The notes under the pieces are model-generated. The model did not search any database, was not told the origin of the DNA, and worked only from the letters and a program-made list of their open reading frames with translations. From Lachnospiraceae bacterium (GTDB lineage Bacteria; Bacillota; Clostridia; Lachnospirales; Lachnospiraceae), in contig JAJQCQ010000006.1 of NCBI GenBank assembly GCA_021202635.1, positions 1 to 52,038 of the forward strand: a stretch of 52,038 nucleotides of DNA, in the 5' to 3' direction. The first letter of the stretch is position 1. The number at the start of each line of letters is the position of its first letter. The position numbers and the translations under genes are program-made. Of this stretch, positions 33,593 through 41,852 are shown piece after piece.

Positions 33593-35500
33593 ATGGCAAT
33601 AGATGATTACAGGAAGGCATATCAGGCAGGGAAAAAAGATTACCAGGCGCGCATGATGCGCGGCGAACGGCCCACGCTTCAGGTACTGGATGAGCTTCTT
33701 CCCCCGGAAAACCTGACAACGGTTTCCCTCGGGCTGGTGCAGATCCCGATCGACCAGATTGTTGGCACCCGCTATGAAGGACGCGCGACCTCCTTTTCCG
33801 GCAGCTTTATGCCCATTCTTGAGGATAATACCGAATTTGCGCAGAAATGGGCGAATTTAAGTACCGCTCATATGGAGGAAGGGATCCATGATCCCATCAA
33901 AGCCTGGGAATACCGGAATCGCTTCTATGTGGAAGAAGGAAATAAACGCGTCAGCGTCATGAAATATTATCAGGCAGTCTCCATTCCCGGAACCGTGACC
34001 CGCGTTCTTCCGAAGCGTACAGACGATAAAGAGACCGTGATTTATTATGAATTTGTGGACTTTTACAATCTTTCCAAAATTAATTATATTGAGTTTTCCC
34101 GGGAAGGCAGCTTTGCGAAGCTGCAGGCCGCGGTTGGCAAAAAGCCGGATGAAGCATGGGACGACGATGACCGGCTAAATTTCAGCTCCGTCTACACGCG
34201 CTTCACAGCCGCGTTTACCGCAAAGGGCGGCAAAAAGCTCCCCATTAAACCAGGCGACGCATTTCTCTCCTTCATCACTCTGTACGGTTATCAGGAGGTA
34301 AGCGACATCACTACAGATGAGATGAAGACACTTGTCGCGAAAGCCTGGGAGGAATTCACACTGCTCGGAGAAGCGGAAACCGTCTCTCTGAAAATGGACC
34401 CGACGACGGAGAAAAAACCTCTTCTGAGCCGTCTCCTCACGAAAACGCCTTCCCGGCTGAAGATCGCGTTTATCTATGACAAGACGCCCGGCTCCTCAGC
34501 CTGGACCTATTCTCATGAGCTTGGCCGGCTGCACCTGGAACAGACCTTCCCGGAGGAAGTGAGCACAATCGCATACAGCGGGATTACCGCAGAGACGATC
34601 AGCGACTGCCTGGAAAAAGCGATTGCGCAGGGCTGCAATCTGATCTTTACAACGACACCGGTCTTTGCCGCCGCCAGTGTAAAGGCCGCTATCGCTAATC
34701 CGGATGTCCGCATCCTGAACTGCTCCCTGAACACCTCGCATCGCTATATCCGCACCTATTATGCGCGGATGCACGAGGCGAAATTCCTCATGGGCGCCAT
34801 CGCCGGCGCGATGGCAGAAAACAACCGGCTCACCTACATCGCCGACTACCCGCTTTTCGGTACGATTTCGAATATCAACGCCTTCGCACTCGGCGCAAAG
34901 ATGATCAATCCGCGTGCGAAGGTATACCTGGAGTGGTCTTCCAAAAAGGACGTGGACATTGACGACGAGATCCGCCGTCTCCATCCTTCCTGTATTTCCG
35001 GCAAAGATATGGTAATCCCGGAAGAAGCCTCCCGCCTGTTCGGCATTTACCATATCGTAGACGGCCGCCCGCAGAATCTCGCGATGCCTCTGTGCCACTG
35101 GGGACGTTTCTATGAGAAGCTGATACGGACCATCATGGACGGCACCTGGAAATACGACGACACGGGAAAGGCCATCAACTACTGGTGGGGCATGTCCTCA
35201 GGCGTCGTGGATGTCATCTGCTCGCAGAATCTGCCCATCGGTACCAAACGTCTGGTGGAGCTGCTCAGACATACCATCAGTGCGGGCGAATTTAACCCAT
35301 TCTCCGGCATCCTGTATTCCCAGGCCGGCGTAGTCAAATCGCACTGGGAGGGCGACCTCTCCCCGGAGCAGATCGTCAAGATGGACTGGCTGGCGGAAAA
35401 CGTCGTCGGCTCCATCCCGGAGGAATACGAGCTGACCGAGCAGGCAAAGCCGGTCGTCGCACAGCAAGGTGTAAAAAAATCACCTGCCAGTCTGACATAA
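33593..35500 (+). CDS. Cytosolic ParB-like/BMP-domain fusion protein
   Basis: A 635-residue protein with two parts. The N-terminal ~120 residues resemble the ParB/Srx-like fold (IPIDQIVGTRYEGR, GIHDPIKAWEYRNRFYVEEG then NKRVSVMKY). After a linker region, residues about 285-600 form a BMP/Med-type periplasmic-binding fold (LKIAFIYDKTPGSSAWTYSH, LIFTTTPVFAAASVKAAI), as in basic membrane lipoproteins that bind nucleosides for ABC import. There is no signal peptide or lipobox, so the protein should stay in the cytosol. The ATG at 33593 has AAAAGGAGAGGG upstream. Role is unknown; a nucleoside or other small-ligand sensor is possible given the divergent LuxR-type regulator. Confidence 0.85.
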   Translation: MAIDDYRKAYQAGKKDYQARMMRGERPTLQVLDELLPPENLTTVSLGLVQIPIDQIVGTRYEGRATSFSGSFMPILEDNTEFAQKWANLSTAHMEEGIHDPIKAWEYRNRFYVEEGNKRVSVMKYYQAVSIPGTVTRVLPKRTDDKETVIYYEFVDFYNLSKINYIEFSREGSFAKLQAAVGKKPDEAWDDDDRLNFSSVYTRFTAAFTAKGGKKLPIKPGDAFLSFITLYGYQEVSDITTDEMKTLVAKAWEEFTLLGEAETVSLKMDPTTEKKPLLSRLLTKTPSRLKIAFIYDKTPGSSAWTYSHELGRLHLEQTFPEEVSTIAYSGITAETISDCLEKAIAQGCNLIFTTTPVFAAASVKAAIANPDVRILNCSLNTSHRYIRTYYARMHEAKFLMGAIAGAMAENNRLTYIADYPLFGTISNINAFALGAKMINPRAKVYLEWSSKKDVDIDDEIRRLHPSCISGKDMVIPEEASRLFGIYHIVDGRPQNLAMPLCHWGRFYEKLIRTIMDGTWKYDDTGKAINYWWGMSSGVVDVICSQNLPIGTKRLVELLRHTISAGEFNPFSGILYSQAGVVKSHWEGDLSPEQIVKMDWLAENVVGSIPEEYELTEQAKPVVAQQGVKKSPASLT

Positions 35501-35658
35501 TTCATGGGATTTGATATCCCCAGGGACAGGGACTGCTCTGCCCGCTTCGTAAGACCTTCATACTTATGAAATCATTCAAAAAAACATAATGATTCAGACC
35601 AGCAGGCCACAGGTCTGCGCGGTTCTGAACGGTTACCAAAGAAAGGAAACACGCTAAG

Positions 35659-36297
35659 ATGCGGATACTGGCAATCGCGGACGAGGAATCTCCCTATCTG
35701 TGGGATCATTTTGAAAAAAGCAAGCTGGACGGGATTGACCTGATCATTTCCTGCGGCGACCTGCACCCGCACTATCTTTCCTTTCTCGCCACCTTCACCT
35801 CCGCACCGGTCCTCTATGTGCACGGCAATCACGACACCAAATACGATCAGGTGCCGCCGGACGGCTGCACCTGTATTGACGATGACATTTTTGTCTTCGA
35901 GGGCGTCCGGATCCTCGGCCTGGGCGGCTCCATGCGCTACCATGCCGGCAGCTACCAGTACACCGAACAGGAAATGAAAAAAAGAGTGCGGAAGCTTCGC
36001 TGGAAGCTGTTCCGCAACCACGGATTTGATATTCTGGTCACGCACGCGCCCGCCTATCAGCTAAACGACGGACGCGATCTGCCGCACCAGGGCTTCCAAA
36101 GCTTTATCACTCTGATTGAAAAATACAGCCCGCGCTTTTTCCTGCACGGGCATGTTCATATGTCTTACGGGCGCCAGTACAAACGCTACGACAAATATCA
36201 GAATACACATGTCATCAATGCGTATGACCGCTTCGTCTTTGACTACGAGGCCGACAGCGAAGATGCGATCATGGTGTCCTATTATGGGATACAGTGA
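35659..36297 (+). CDS. Calcineurin-like metallophosphoesterase
   Basis: A 212-residue phosphoesterase of the YfcE/MPP superfamily. Metal ligands are visible in ISCGDLHPHY, the diagnostic GNHD (VHGNHDTKYD), THAP (ILVTHAPAY) and GHVH (LHGHVHMSYG). The first motif is ADEESPY rather than D-x-H, an altered first metal site (Asp kept, His replaced by Glu) that recurs in a Firmicutes subgroup. Substrate unknown. The ATG at 35659 follows GAAAGGAAA. Its 3' end overlaps the convergent GT2 gene by 29 bases. The 158 bases before it show nothing notable. Confidence 0.9.
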   Translation: MRILAIADEESPYLWDHFEKSKLDGIDLIISCGDLHPHYLSFLATFTSAPVLYVHGNHDTKYDQVPPDGCTCIDDDIFVFEGVRILGLGGSMRYHAGSYQYTEQEMKKRVRKLRWKLFRNHGFDILVTHAPAYQLNDGRDLPHQGFQSFITLIEKYSPRFFLHGHVHMSYGRQYKRYDKYQNTHVINAYDRFVFDYEADSEDAIMVSYYGIQ

Positions 36298-37237
36298 CAG
36301 TATGGTTCCCTTCCGCTGCCGCAGACCGTTTGATTCTCTTTGAAATAATATACCGCGGCCTTCCCTTCACTTCCTCATAGATTTTCCCGATATAATACCC
36401 GATAATACCGAGGCTGATCATCACCAGGCTTCCAATGATCAGAATCAGCAGGATCACCGTCGTAAATCCTTCCACTGCATGCCCGGAAAAATAGCGCACC
36501 AGCGTCTGTATCGCCAGAAGAACGGCTGCGATAAAAACAACCACCCCCGCCATAGTCACAAACTGGAGTGCAGCAGTGGAGAAAACAACAATATTTTTCA
36601 CCGCGTACTCAATCAAAGACCAGGTTGACCATTTGGATTCCCCCTCGGTGCGCTCCTGCACATCAAACTCCACCGACGTAGTCTTAAACCCAATCCAGGA
36701 CGAAAGCGCCCGGAAAAAGAGATTCCGCTCCGGCAGAGACAACAGTGCCTCCACCGCGCGACGGTCCAGCAATTTAAAATCCGAAGCCCGCGACATATCA
36801 ATTTTCACCGCTTTGGAAAGCATTTTGTAAAAAAGTCCTGCGCTGAGCCGGTGAAAAACACTCTCTTTACCGCGCGTACGTTTGACTCCCTCGATCACTT
36901 CATAGCCCTGCTCCCAGAGACGGTACATCTCCACAAGCGTTTCCGGCGGATGCTGCAGATCGCAGTCCATCACCGCACAGCAATCTCCAGAGGCTTCCGC
37001 CAGGCCCGCAAGTATCGCGGCCTCCTTACCAAAATTCCGCGAAAAGCAAACCCCGATGACATGCGGATTCTCCCGGGTGGCCTTTTCAATTTCTTCCCAG
37101 GTATTGTCCTTCGAACCGTCATTCACAAAGACAATCTCATATGGGATTCCCTCCGCCATCAGGATCTGGTCAATCCGGCGGGAAGCCTTTTGTATCATTT
37201 TTTCCTCGTTATATGCGGGAAGTATTACGGAAAGCAA
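36269..37237 (-). CDS. Family 2 glycosyltransferase with C-terminal membrane helices (DPM1/GtrB-like)
   Basis: A 322-residue enzyme that probably charges a polyprenyl phosphate carrier with a sugar. The GT-A fold has SVILPAYNEE at the start, FVNDGSKDNTW and the DxD-type motif DCDLQHPPE; two hydrophobic helices at about 232-290 anchor it. The best start is the TTG at 37237, since no in-frame ATG is near and this places the GT2 opening at residue 1. It is the last gene of the surface glycopolymer operon, 24 bases after licD. Confidence 0.9.
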   Translation of the reverse strand: MLSVILPAYNEEKMIQKASRRIDQILMAEGIPYEIVFVNDGSKDNTWEEIEKATRENPHVIGVCFSRNFGKEAAILAGLAEASGDCCAVMDCDLQHPPETLVEMYRLWEQGYEVIEGVKRTRGKESVFHRLSAGLFYKMLSKAVKIDMSRASDFKLLDRRAVEALLSLPERNLFFRALSSWIGFKTTSVEFDVQERTEGESKWSTWSLIEYAVKNIVVFSTAALQFVTMAGVVVFIAAVLLAIQTLVRYFSGHAVEGFTTVILLILIIGSLVMISLGIIGYYIGKIYEEVKGRPRYIISKRIKRSAAAEGNHTVTVSHNRTP

Positions 37238-37261
37238 TTCTCTTTCATCCCCTTATCCTTT

Positions 37262-38164
37262 TTATCGAAATATCTGATCCGCCCGCTCCCAGGCTATATC
37301 CTCATATTTTCCAAAATCCAGCTTCACAGTATCATGGCCCGGCCGGCGCTGCTCCTGGGGCGGCAGCCGCATGTAATCCCCGTACAGCCAGGTAAGGTAC
37401 GCATCGTATTCCTTTGGCACCGGAAGGGAATAGCCCTCAAAGTCCACATACAGCACTTCACTCAGCCATCTCTCCGGAAAGGCCCCGCGCGCCATATTCT
37501 GCCCCATACCATCATACAGATAACCGGTTTCCCGGTTTCGGAACATGACCAGTGTCTGATCCCGCATCCAAATCGCCAGCTTCATCGGAATCAGGCCTTT
37601 CACCCTGCTCCCGATCCAGCGGATGACCGGATGGCTTCCATCCCCTTTGATTTCCGTATTGCCCCATTTATTAAATACAATCGACCGGGTCACCTTCGTG
37701 ATCATCCGATGCAGCTTCTGCGACCAGGCATGGCCCGCCGTACGGTCGTGTGCGAAAATATCCAGGAAAATGCCGCTGTGGATGTCGGAAAACCGTGCCA
37801 TAAATTCCGAAGCAAATACAGTTCCATTGACGCGCAGCCTGGTATACGGATTATAATTCGCCCGCTGAAGAAAAAGCCTGTCCGAGAGGTCGTTTTCCGC
37901 CACCCGCAGGAATTTTTCATAATCCTCCCGCGGCATCATCACATCCACGTCGTCATCCCAGGGAATAAACCCATGATGCCGGATCGCGCCGAGCAGCGTT
38001 CCGCCTGCAAGGAAATACCGGATATCATTCTTGCGGCAGACACGGTCCAGCTCCAGCAGCGTAGCAAGGAGAACTTTTTGCAGAGTTTTCAGCCGGTCGG
38101 CATCCAGCGTTTCATACGTGTCATCCAAACGCACAGCGTTTCTGTCTGTTTTTTCCTTCTGCAC
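37262..38164 (-). CDS. LicD-family phosphotransferase
   Basis: A 300-residue LicD/FKTN nucleotidyltransferase-fold enzyme, which attaches phosphocholine or a similar phospho-group to surface glycans from a CDP-activated donor. The signature is FLAGGTLLGAIRHHGFIPWD then DDVDVMMPR. The start is GTG at 38164 with GGGGGTGA upstream. Residues 8-15 (RNAVRLDD) match the core of the palindromic coding element found elsewhere in this operon; this may be a remnant or chance. It sits between the epimerase and the GT2 genes. The exact substituent cannot be read from sequence. Confidence 0.9.
   Translation of the reverse strand: MQKEKTDRNAVRLDDTYETLDADRLKTLQKVLLATLLELDRVCRKNDIRYFLAGGTLLGAIRHHGFIPWDDDVDVMMPREDYEKFLRVAENDLSDRLFLQRANYNPYTRLRVNGTVFASEFMARFSDIHSGIFLDIFAHDRTAGHAWSQKLHRMITKVTRSIVFNKWGNTEIKGDGSHPVIRWIGSRVKGLIPMKLAIWMRDQTLVMFRNRETGYLYDGMGQNMARGAFPERWLSEVLYVDFEGYSLPVPKEYDAYLTWLYGDYMRLPPQEQRRPGHDTVKLDFGKYEDIAWERADQIFR
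38124..38143 (-). repeat. Possible fragment of the coding palindromic element (licD)
   Basis: On the minus strand AGAAACGCT, two differing bases, then GCGTTTGGA match the hairpin core of the full elements. Translated in the same frame it gives RNAVRLDD against RNASRLDG. At about 20 bases it could be coincidence. Confidence 0.35.
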
Positions 38165-38225
38165 GATACTTCACCCCCGTCTGCGGTCCGCACTTTCTGC
38201 TATTCTGCACAGTTACCTGTTTTTA

Positions 38226-39347
38226 TCAGGAATTTTCCATCGAACCCATCAGCCGCTCAAACATCTCCGGAAGCGTCACCTGTGCCCTCCAGCCAAGCGC
38301 CCGTGCCTTTTCTGAGCAGATCAGCATCCGGGAGGTCGGCGCATATCCGTATTGATTCGCGTCCTCCGGAATATCAAACACCAGCCGTGAGCCGCTCTGC
38401 GGATACTTCTCAATCAGCATTTCCGCCATCCCGCGGATGGTACTGTACGTCTCTTCATTTGAAATATTATAAGCTTCTCCGTCCGTTCCACGCAGAAGAA
38501 CCGTCAGAATTCCAAGCACCGCATCCGTCGTATAGCAATAGCAGTGCGCCTTGCTCCCGTCCGTGTGCAGCACGATATCTTTGCCTTCCATAATGCTGCG
38601 CGCAAACTGTGCAAACACACGGTTCTCATTTTTCGGAATCCCCGCGCCGAAGGTCTGCGCCAGGCGCACCATCTTCACCGGCACCTGGTACTCATGCGCG
38701 TATGCCGCACACAGTCCCTCCGCCATGCGCTTGCCCTCTGAATAGCTGCTGCGCACCTGCAGCGGGTCAATATAGCCATAATCTGCCTCCCGCAGTACCG
38801 CTGCCATCCGCGCAGAACCTGGCACGTCCTGCCGCCGACCTAATTCCATATAACTCGCCGCATCCGGCACACCGTAAATCTCCATCGAGGAGAAATACAC
38901 CATGCTCATCACCTGCTTCTGCCTTGCCAGCTCCAGCAGGTGCTCTGTGCCCTTCAGCGTCGTCAGGATGGTCTCCACCGGGTGATCCACAAAATCCTTC
39001 GAAGTCGTCACACTCGCGCCATGCAGAATATAATCCACCGGGCCATCCACAGCAACCGGCGACAGAATATCCCCCGTCACCAGCTCCAGGCCATCCTCCA
39101 GGAAAGCGCCCAGCATGGCTTTTCCTTTCTCCGGACTGCGCACCAGCGCCGCCACCTGAAGATTCAACGAACGCTTCACACTCGCGCACACCAGAGCCCG
39201 CGCCGCCAGCGACCCGATCAGCCCTGTCGCACCCGTCACCAGAATCCGCTTGTCCCGCAGCATCTCCCAGTCAATCATTTCCGACGCCGCAATCCGCTCC
39301 AGATCCTCCTGCAGAATTTTATCCTCACTCCATATTTTATCTGCCAT
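38226..39347 (-). CDS. NAD-dependent epimerase/dehydratase
   Basis: A 373-residue extended short-chain dehydrogenase acting on a nucleotide- or CDP-activated sugar. The cofactor motif is VTGATGLIGSLAA, and the catalytic pair is in SSYSEGK (Tyr-x-x-x-Lys). The ATG at 39347 after AGGAAAAGG is used; an upstream TTG at 39368 is possible. Residues between GVPD and DYGYIDP are about 15-17 longer than expected and include GRRQDVP, encoded by 21 bases identical to the palindromic element copies in the mutase and TPR/AAA+ genes. Its neighbours are the cytidylyltransferase (upstream) and licD (downstream), suggesting a joint role in making a CDP-linked precursor. Confidence 0.88.
   Translation of the reverse strand: MADKIWSEDKILQEDLERIAASEMIDWEMLRDKRILVTGATGLIGSLAARALVCASVKRSLNLQVAALVRSPEKGKAMLGAFLEDGLELVTGDILSPVAVDGPVDYILHGASVTTSKDFVDHPVETILTTLKGTEHLLELARQKQVMSMVYFSSMEIYGVPDAASYMELGRRQDVPGSARMAAVLREADYGYIDPLQVRSSYSEGKRMAEGLCAAYAHEYQVPVKMVRLAQTFGAGIPKNENRVFAQFARSIMEGKDIVLHTDGSKAHCYCYTTDAVLGILTVLLRGTDGEAYNISNEETYSTIRGMAEMLIEKYPQSGSRLVFDIPEDANQYGYAPTSRMLICSEKARALGWRAQVTLPEMFERLMGSMENS
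38821..38848 (-). repeat. Truncated copy of the coding palindromic element (epimerase)
   Basis: Twenty-one bases from 38821 are identical to the full elements, followed by AATTCCA, which in the full copies lies about ten bases further on. It is read in the same frame (GRRQDVP) and falls in a loop longer than normal for the family. Confidence 0.65.
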
Positions 39348-39483
39348 GCCCTTTTCCTGACCTTCCAAACATATATTTTCTTACACTTTCTCCAGACGAC
39401 AGTGAATCCCACATCTCCATATCGTTTCCTGGCTCATGTTATGAAAAACGATTGCACTTATATTCAATACGTTTTGAAGCCCA

Positions 39484-39627
39484 GCGCAGCACCGGTATGG
39501 GATGGACCGGACTATTAAAATAGCGCCGGTCCTTAGCGAGACCGAGCGCAGCGAAAGTCGAGCTTAGTACCGCTGCGCTATTTTATAAGCGAGAGCGTGT
39601 CCGGGGCCGCCCATACCGGTGCTGCGC
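39484..39627. repeat. 144-bp nested inverted repeat between epimerase and cytidylyltransferase genes
   Basis: The outer arms GCGCAGCACCGGTATGGG (39484-39501) and its exact reverse complement (39610-39627) form an 18-bp perfect stem. Inside, AAAATAGCG (39517-39525) pairs with CGCTATTTT (39576-39584), and GGACCGG/CCGGTCC form another possible stem. It occupies most of the 300-base gap between two same-strand genes, so transcription must cross it. It looks like a repetitive palindromic element or a structured RNA rather than a normal terminator. Confidence 0.65.
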
Positions 39628-39647
39628 GTCCCTCAGGCGCGCCGCCT

Positions 39648-40427
39648 CTATCCCTCATTCTTCCGCCGCAGCCGCCGCAGCCTCGACGCAATCCGATCCG
39701 GCTGCGTCAGTCCGAACGCCTGCTCATTCTCCCGATACTGTAAAAGCGCGCGGAACATATAGACATCCTCCGGCGTCGTCACCTTAATATTGCCGCGATT
39801 GCCCGGCACGATATGCGGCTGGCGGCCCAGCGCGCGATAAATCGTACAGGCATCCACCATTCCCTCATAACGGTTCTCTCTCTCCCGGATTCTCTCATGC
39901 GCCTCCAGGATATCCTTCAGATAAAAGCTCTGCGGCGCCTGCGCAGCATAGCTTTCACTGCGCAGCGGCACATCATCTACCTTCCGTCCGTCCCGGCTGA
40001 CCAGTATGGTCTCATAGCAGAGAGTCGCTGTGATCGCGCTTCCGTACTTTTCCACACTCTCGATATTCTCACTGATCACATCATACTCCACGCAGGGGCG
40101 GACACCATCGTGAATCAGCACAATCGAATCCTCCGGATTTTCCTCCCGCGCGCGAATCAGCGCATGGTAGATCGAATCCTGCGCGGTCTCACCCCCTGGA
40201 ACAACCGCAGCCAGCTTATCAATGTGATAATCCTCCGCCAGGGCCTCCGCATAATCCATATAATCCCTGCTCATGGCAAGGTAAATCCGGTCAATCTCGT
40301 CATGCTCCTGAAACAGCTGCATCGTGTGAATCAGGATCGGCTTTCCATTGATCTCCAGAAACTGTTTGGGGATCCCCGCTCCCATCCGCACGCCGCTTCC
40401 CCCGGCAAAAATAATCGCGATATTCAT
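39648..40427 (-). CDS. IspD/TarI-type CTP-dependent cytidylyltransferase
   Basis: A 259-residue enzyme that transfers CMP to a sugar-alcohol phosphate. The N-terminal GT-A-like motif AGGSGVRMGAGIPKQFL is diagnostic, with HDGVRP and the C-terminal GNRGNIKVTTPEDV. IspD makes CDP-methylerythritol for isoprenoids and TarI makes CDP-ribitol for teichoic acids. The position inside a polymer operon beside LicD, an epimerase and glycerophosphotransferases favours a TarI-like or other CDP-polyol role, by inference. The ATG at 40427 with GGGGGTGG upstream is preferred over 40469. Confidence 0.88.
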   Translation of the reverse strand: MNIAIIFAGGSGVRMGAGIPKQFLEINGKPILIHTMQLFQEHDEIDRIYLAMSRDYMDYAEALAEDYHIDKLAAVVPGGETAQDSIYHALIRAREENPEDSIVLIHDGVRPCVEYDVISENIESVEKYGSAITATLCYETILVSRDGRKVDDVPLRSESYAAQAPQSFYLKDILEAHERIRERENRYEGMVDACTIYRALGRQPHIVPGNRGNIKVTTPEDVYMFRALLQYRENEQAFGLTQPDRIASRLRRLRRKNEG

Positions 40428-40523
40428 CTGTAACCACCCCCGATTTCCGCGTCTTCGCCTGACTTCCATTGCCAGCAGCCAATCCAGCCCAATACGACGC
40501 CATCGTATCAGATGTCACACATT

Positions 40524-41852
40524 TTACAGCATTCCTGTCAGCCGCAAAATCCGCTCCGTCGCATACCCGTCACAGGCACCGACATACTTCTCCCGAAATG
40601 CATCGATTGCATCCGTCTCACCTGCAGCCTCGCCATTTTCCCGGTCGCCTTCCGCCGCCTGCTCTCCGGGTGCCTTTGCCGCAAGGCAGGCCGTTTGACC
40701 GGGCATCACGCTTTTCCCCGGCCCCACATATTTCAGGGCTGCGCCTAACTCTTCCCTGGTTCGCGCACACGGAAACGGCATGCTCCGATAATCAATATAA
40801 AACCCGCGCGTCCTTTCATATTCTTCCAGATCCGGTGCAAACAGCACCAGCGGTTTCCGGTAAAGCAGGTAATCAAACAGCACCGAAGAATAATCCGTGA
40901 TCAGTACATCCGCCACGGGAAACAGCTCCTCCGTCGGAATCTCACTGTTTGAAATCCTCTCATGCCGGTCAATGTGCGGGTGCGCCTTTATGATAAAAAA
41001 CCACTCGTCCTTTGTTTCCTCCGCAATCTGCCGGATCGCCTCCAGACCCTCCAGGCGCGGCCTTGCCGCATTCCCGCGAAAAGTCGGCGCCCACACCGCG
41101 ACCCTTCGTCCGGCGGCCTGCGGATGCTTTTTATAAAAGGATTCTCTGCACCGCGCATTCCAGCTCTCATCAAAATAATCATCCGTGCGGCTGATTCCGG
41201 TCGCAAAAATATGCTCACGCGGCAGCCGTAGAGCCCGCTCATGCACCGGAATGCAGGACTCGGCGCTCAGCGTCAGATACGAATAATTGTCAAACATACT
41301 GCCGTGATAGCCTTTGGGAATATCCTCGCCTGTATCATAGGCGATTTTCTTCATCAGCCCGCAGGAATGCCAGAGCTGCACCACCTTCGTCTCCGGACGT
41401 TTCCTGCACGAAGACACCGGCAGAAAATAATCACAGATGAAAACATATTCCGCAGCCGCGTACCGCCGCATAAACCGCAGCAGGTATTTCGCCATCGCAG
41501 GGAAGGAAAGCCGGTCAAAATCCGTCACAAAGGTTTCCACCCGAATCTTCGCCCGGACAGCAGCCTCCGCATTTTCACGCATTTGCCGGTCCCCATCCGG
41601 AAAAGCTTCCCGCCCCCGGCCAGAGGCAGATGATCCGGACATCTTCGGACACTTTCCCGGCGTATAAGCATCTGCCGCCATCCCCTGCACCGTCTCATAC
41701 ATCCTGCGCATGGAAAACGGAATCGCATCATGATGTGCATCCGCGAACAGCACCAGCCCGCTCTCCACCGGTCTGCGGCAATACAGGCGGTAGATCAGCG
41801 GAAGCAGAACGTTCTGCAGCAGCATTTTCATCCATTGCTTAATCCAAAACAT
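40524..41852 (-). CDS. CDP-glycerol glycerophosphotransferase family protein (TagB/TagF-like)
   Basis: A 442-residue membrane-associated transferase that adds polyol phosphate units to a surface polymer. The catalytic C-terminal region shows LWHSCGLMKKI, the GISRTDD turn, WAPTFRG, IIKAHPHIDRH and DVLITDYSSVLFDYLLYRKP. The ATG at 41852 follows GAGGAAAGG and overlaps the end of the preceding mutase gene by 14 bases. Two low-complexity stretches are unusual: about 64-105 (Gly/Ser/Asp-rich) and about 388-415 (Ala/Gly/Glu-rich) near the C-terminus, in line with the loop expansions seen in other proteins here. Confidence 0.9.
   Translation of the reverse strand: MFWIKQWMKMLLQNVLLPLIYRLYCRRPVESGLVLFADAHHDAIPFSMRRMYETVQGMAADAYTPGKCPKMSGSSASGRGREAFPDGDRQMRENAEAAVRAKIRVETFVTDFDRLSFPAMAKYLLRFMRRYAAAEYVFICDYFLPVSSCRKRPETKVVQLWHSCGLMKKIAYDTGEDIPKGYHGSMFDNYSYLTLSAESCIPVHERALRLPREHIFATGISRTDDYFDESWNARCRESFYKKHPQAAGRRVAVWAPTFRGNAARPRLEGLEAIRQIAEETKDEWFFIIKAHPHIDRHERISNSEIPTEELFPVADVLITDYSSVLFDYLLYRKPLVLFAPDLEEYERTRGFYIDYRSMPFPCARTREELGAALKYVGPGKSVMPGQTACLAAKAPGEQAAEGDRENGEAAGETDAIDAFREKYVGACDGYATERILRLTGML

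Noticed and set aside
36851-38593. 580-codon plus-strand ORF across the GT2, licD and epimerase genes
   Set aside because: Antisense to three recognised genes; composition is typical of a reverse-frame shadow.
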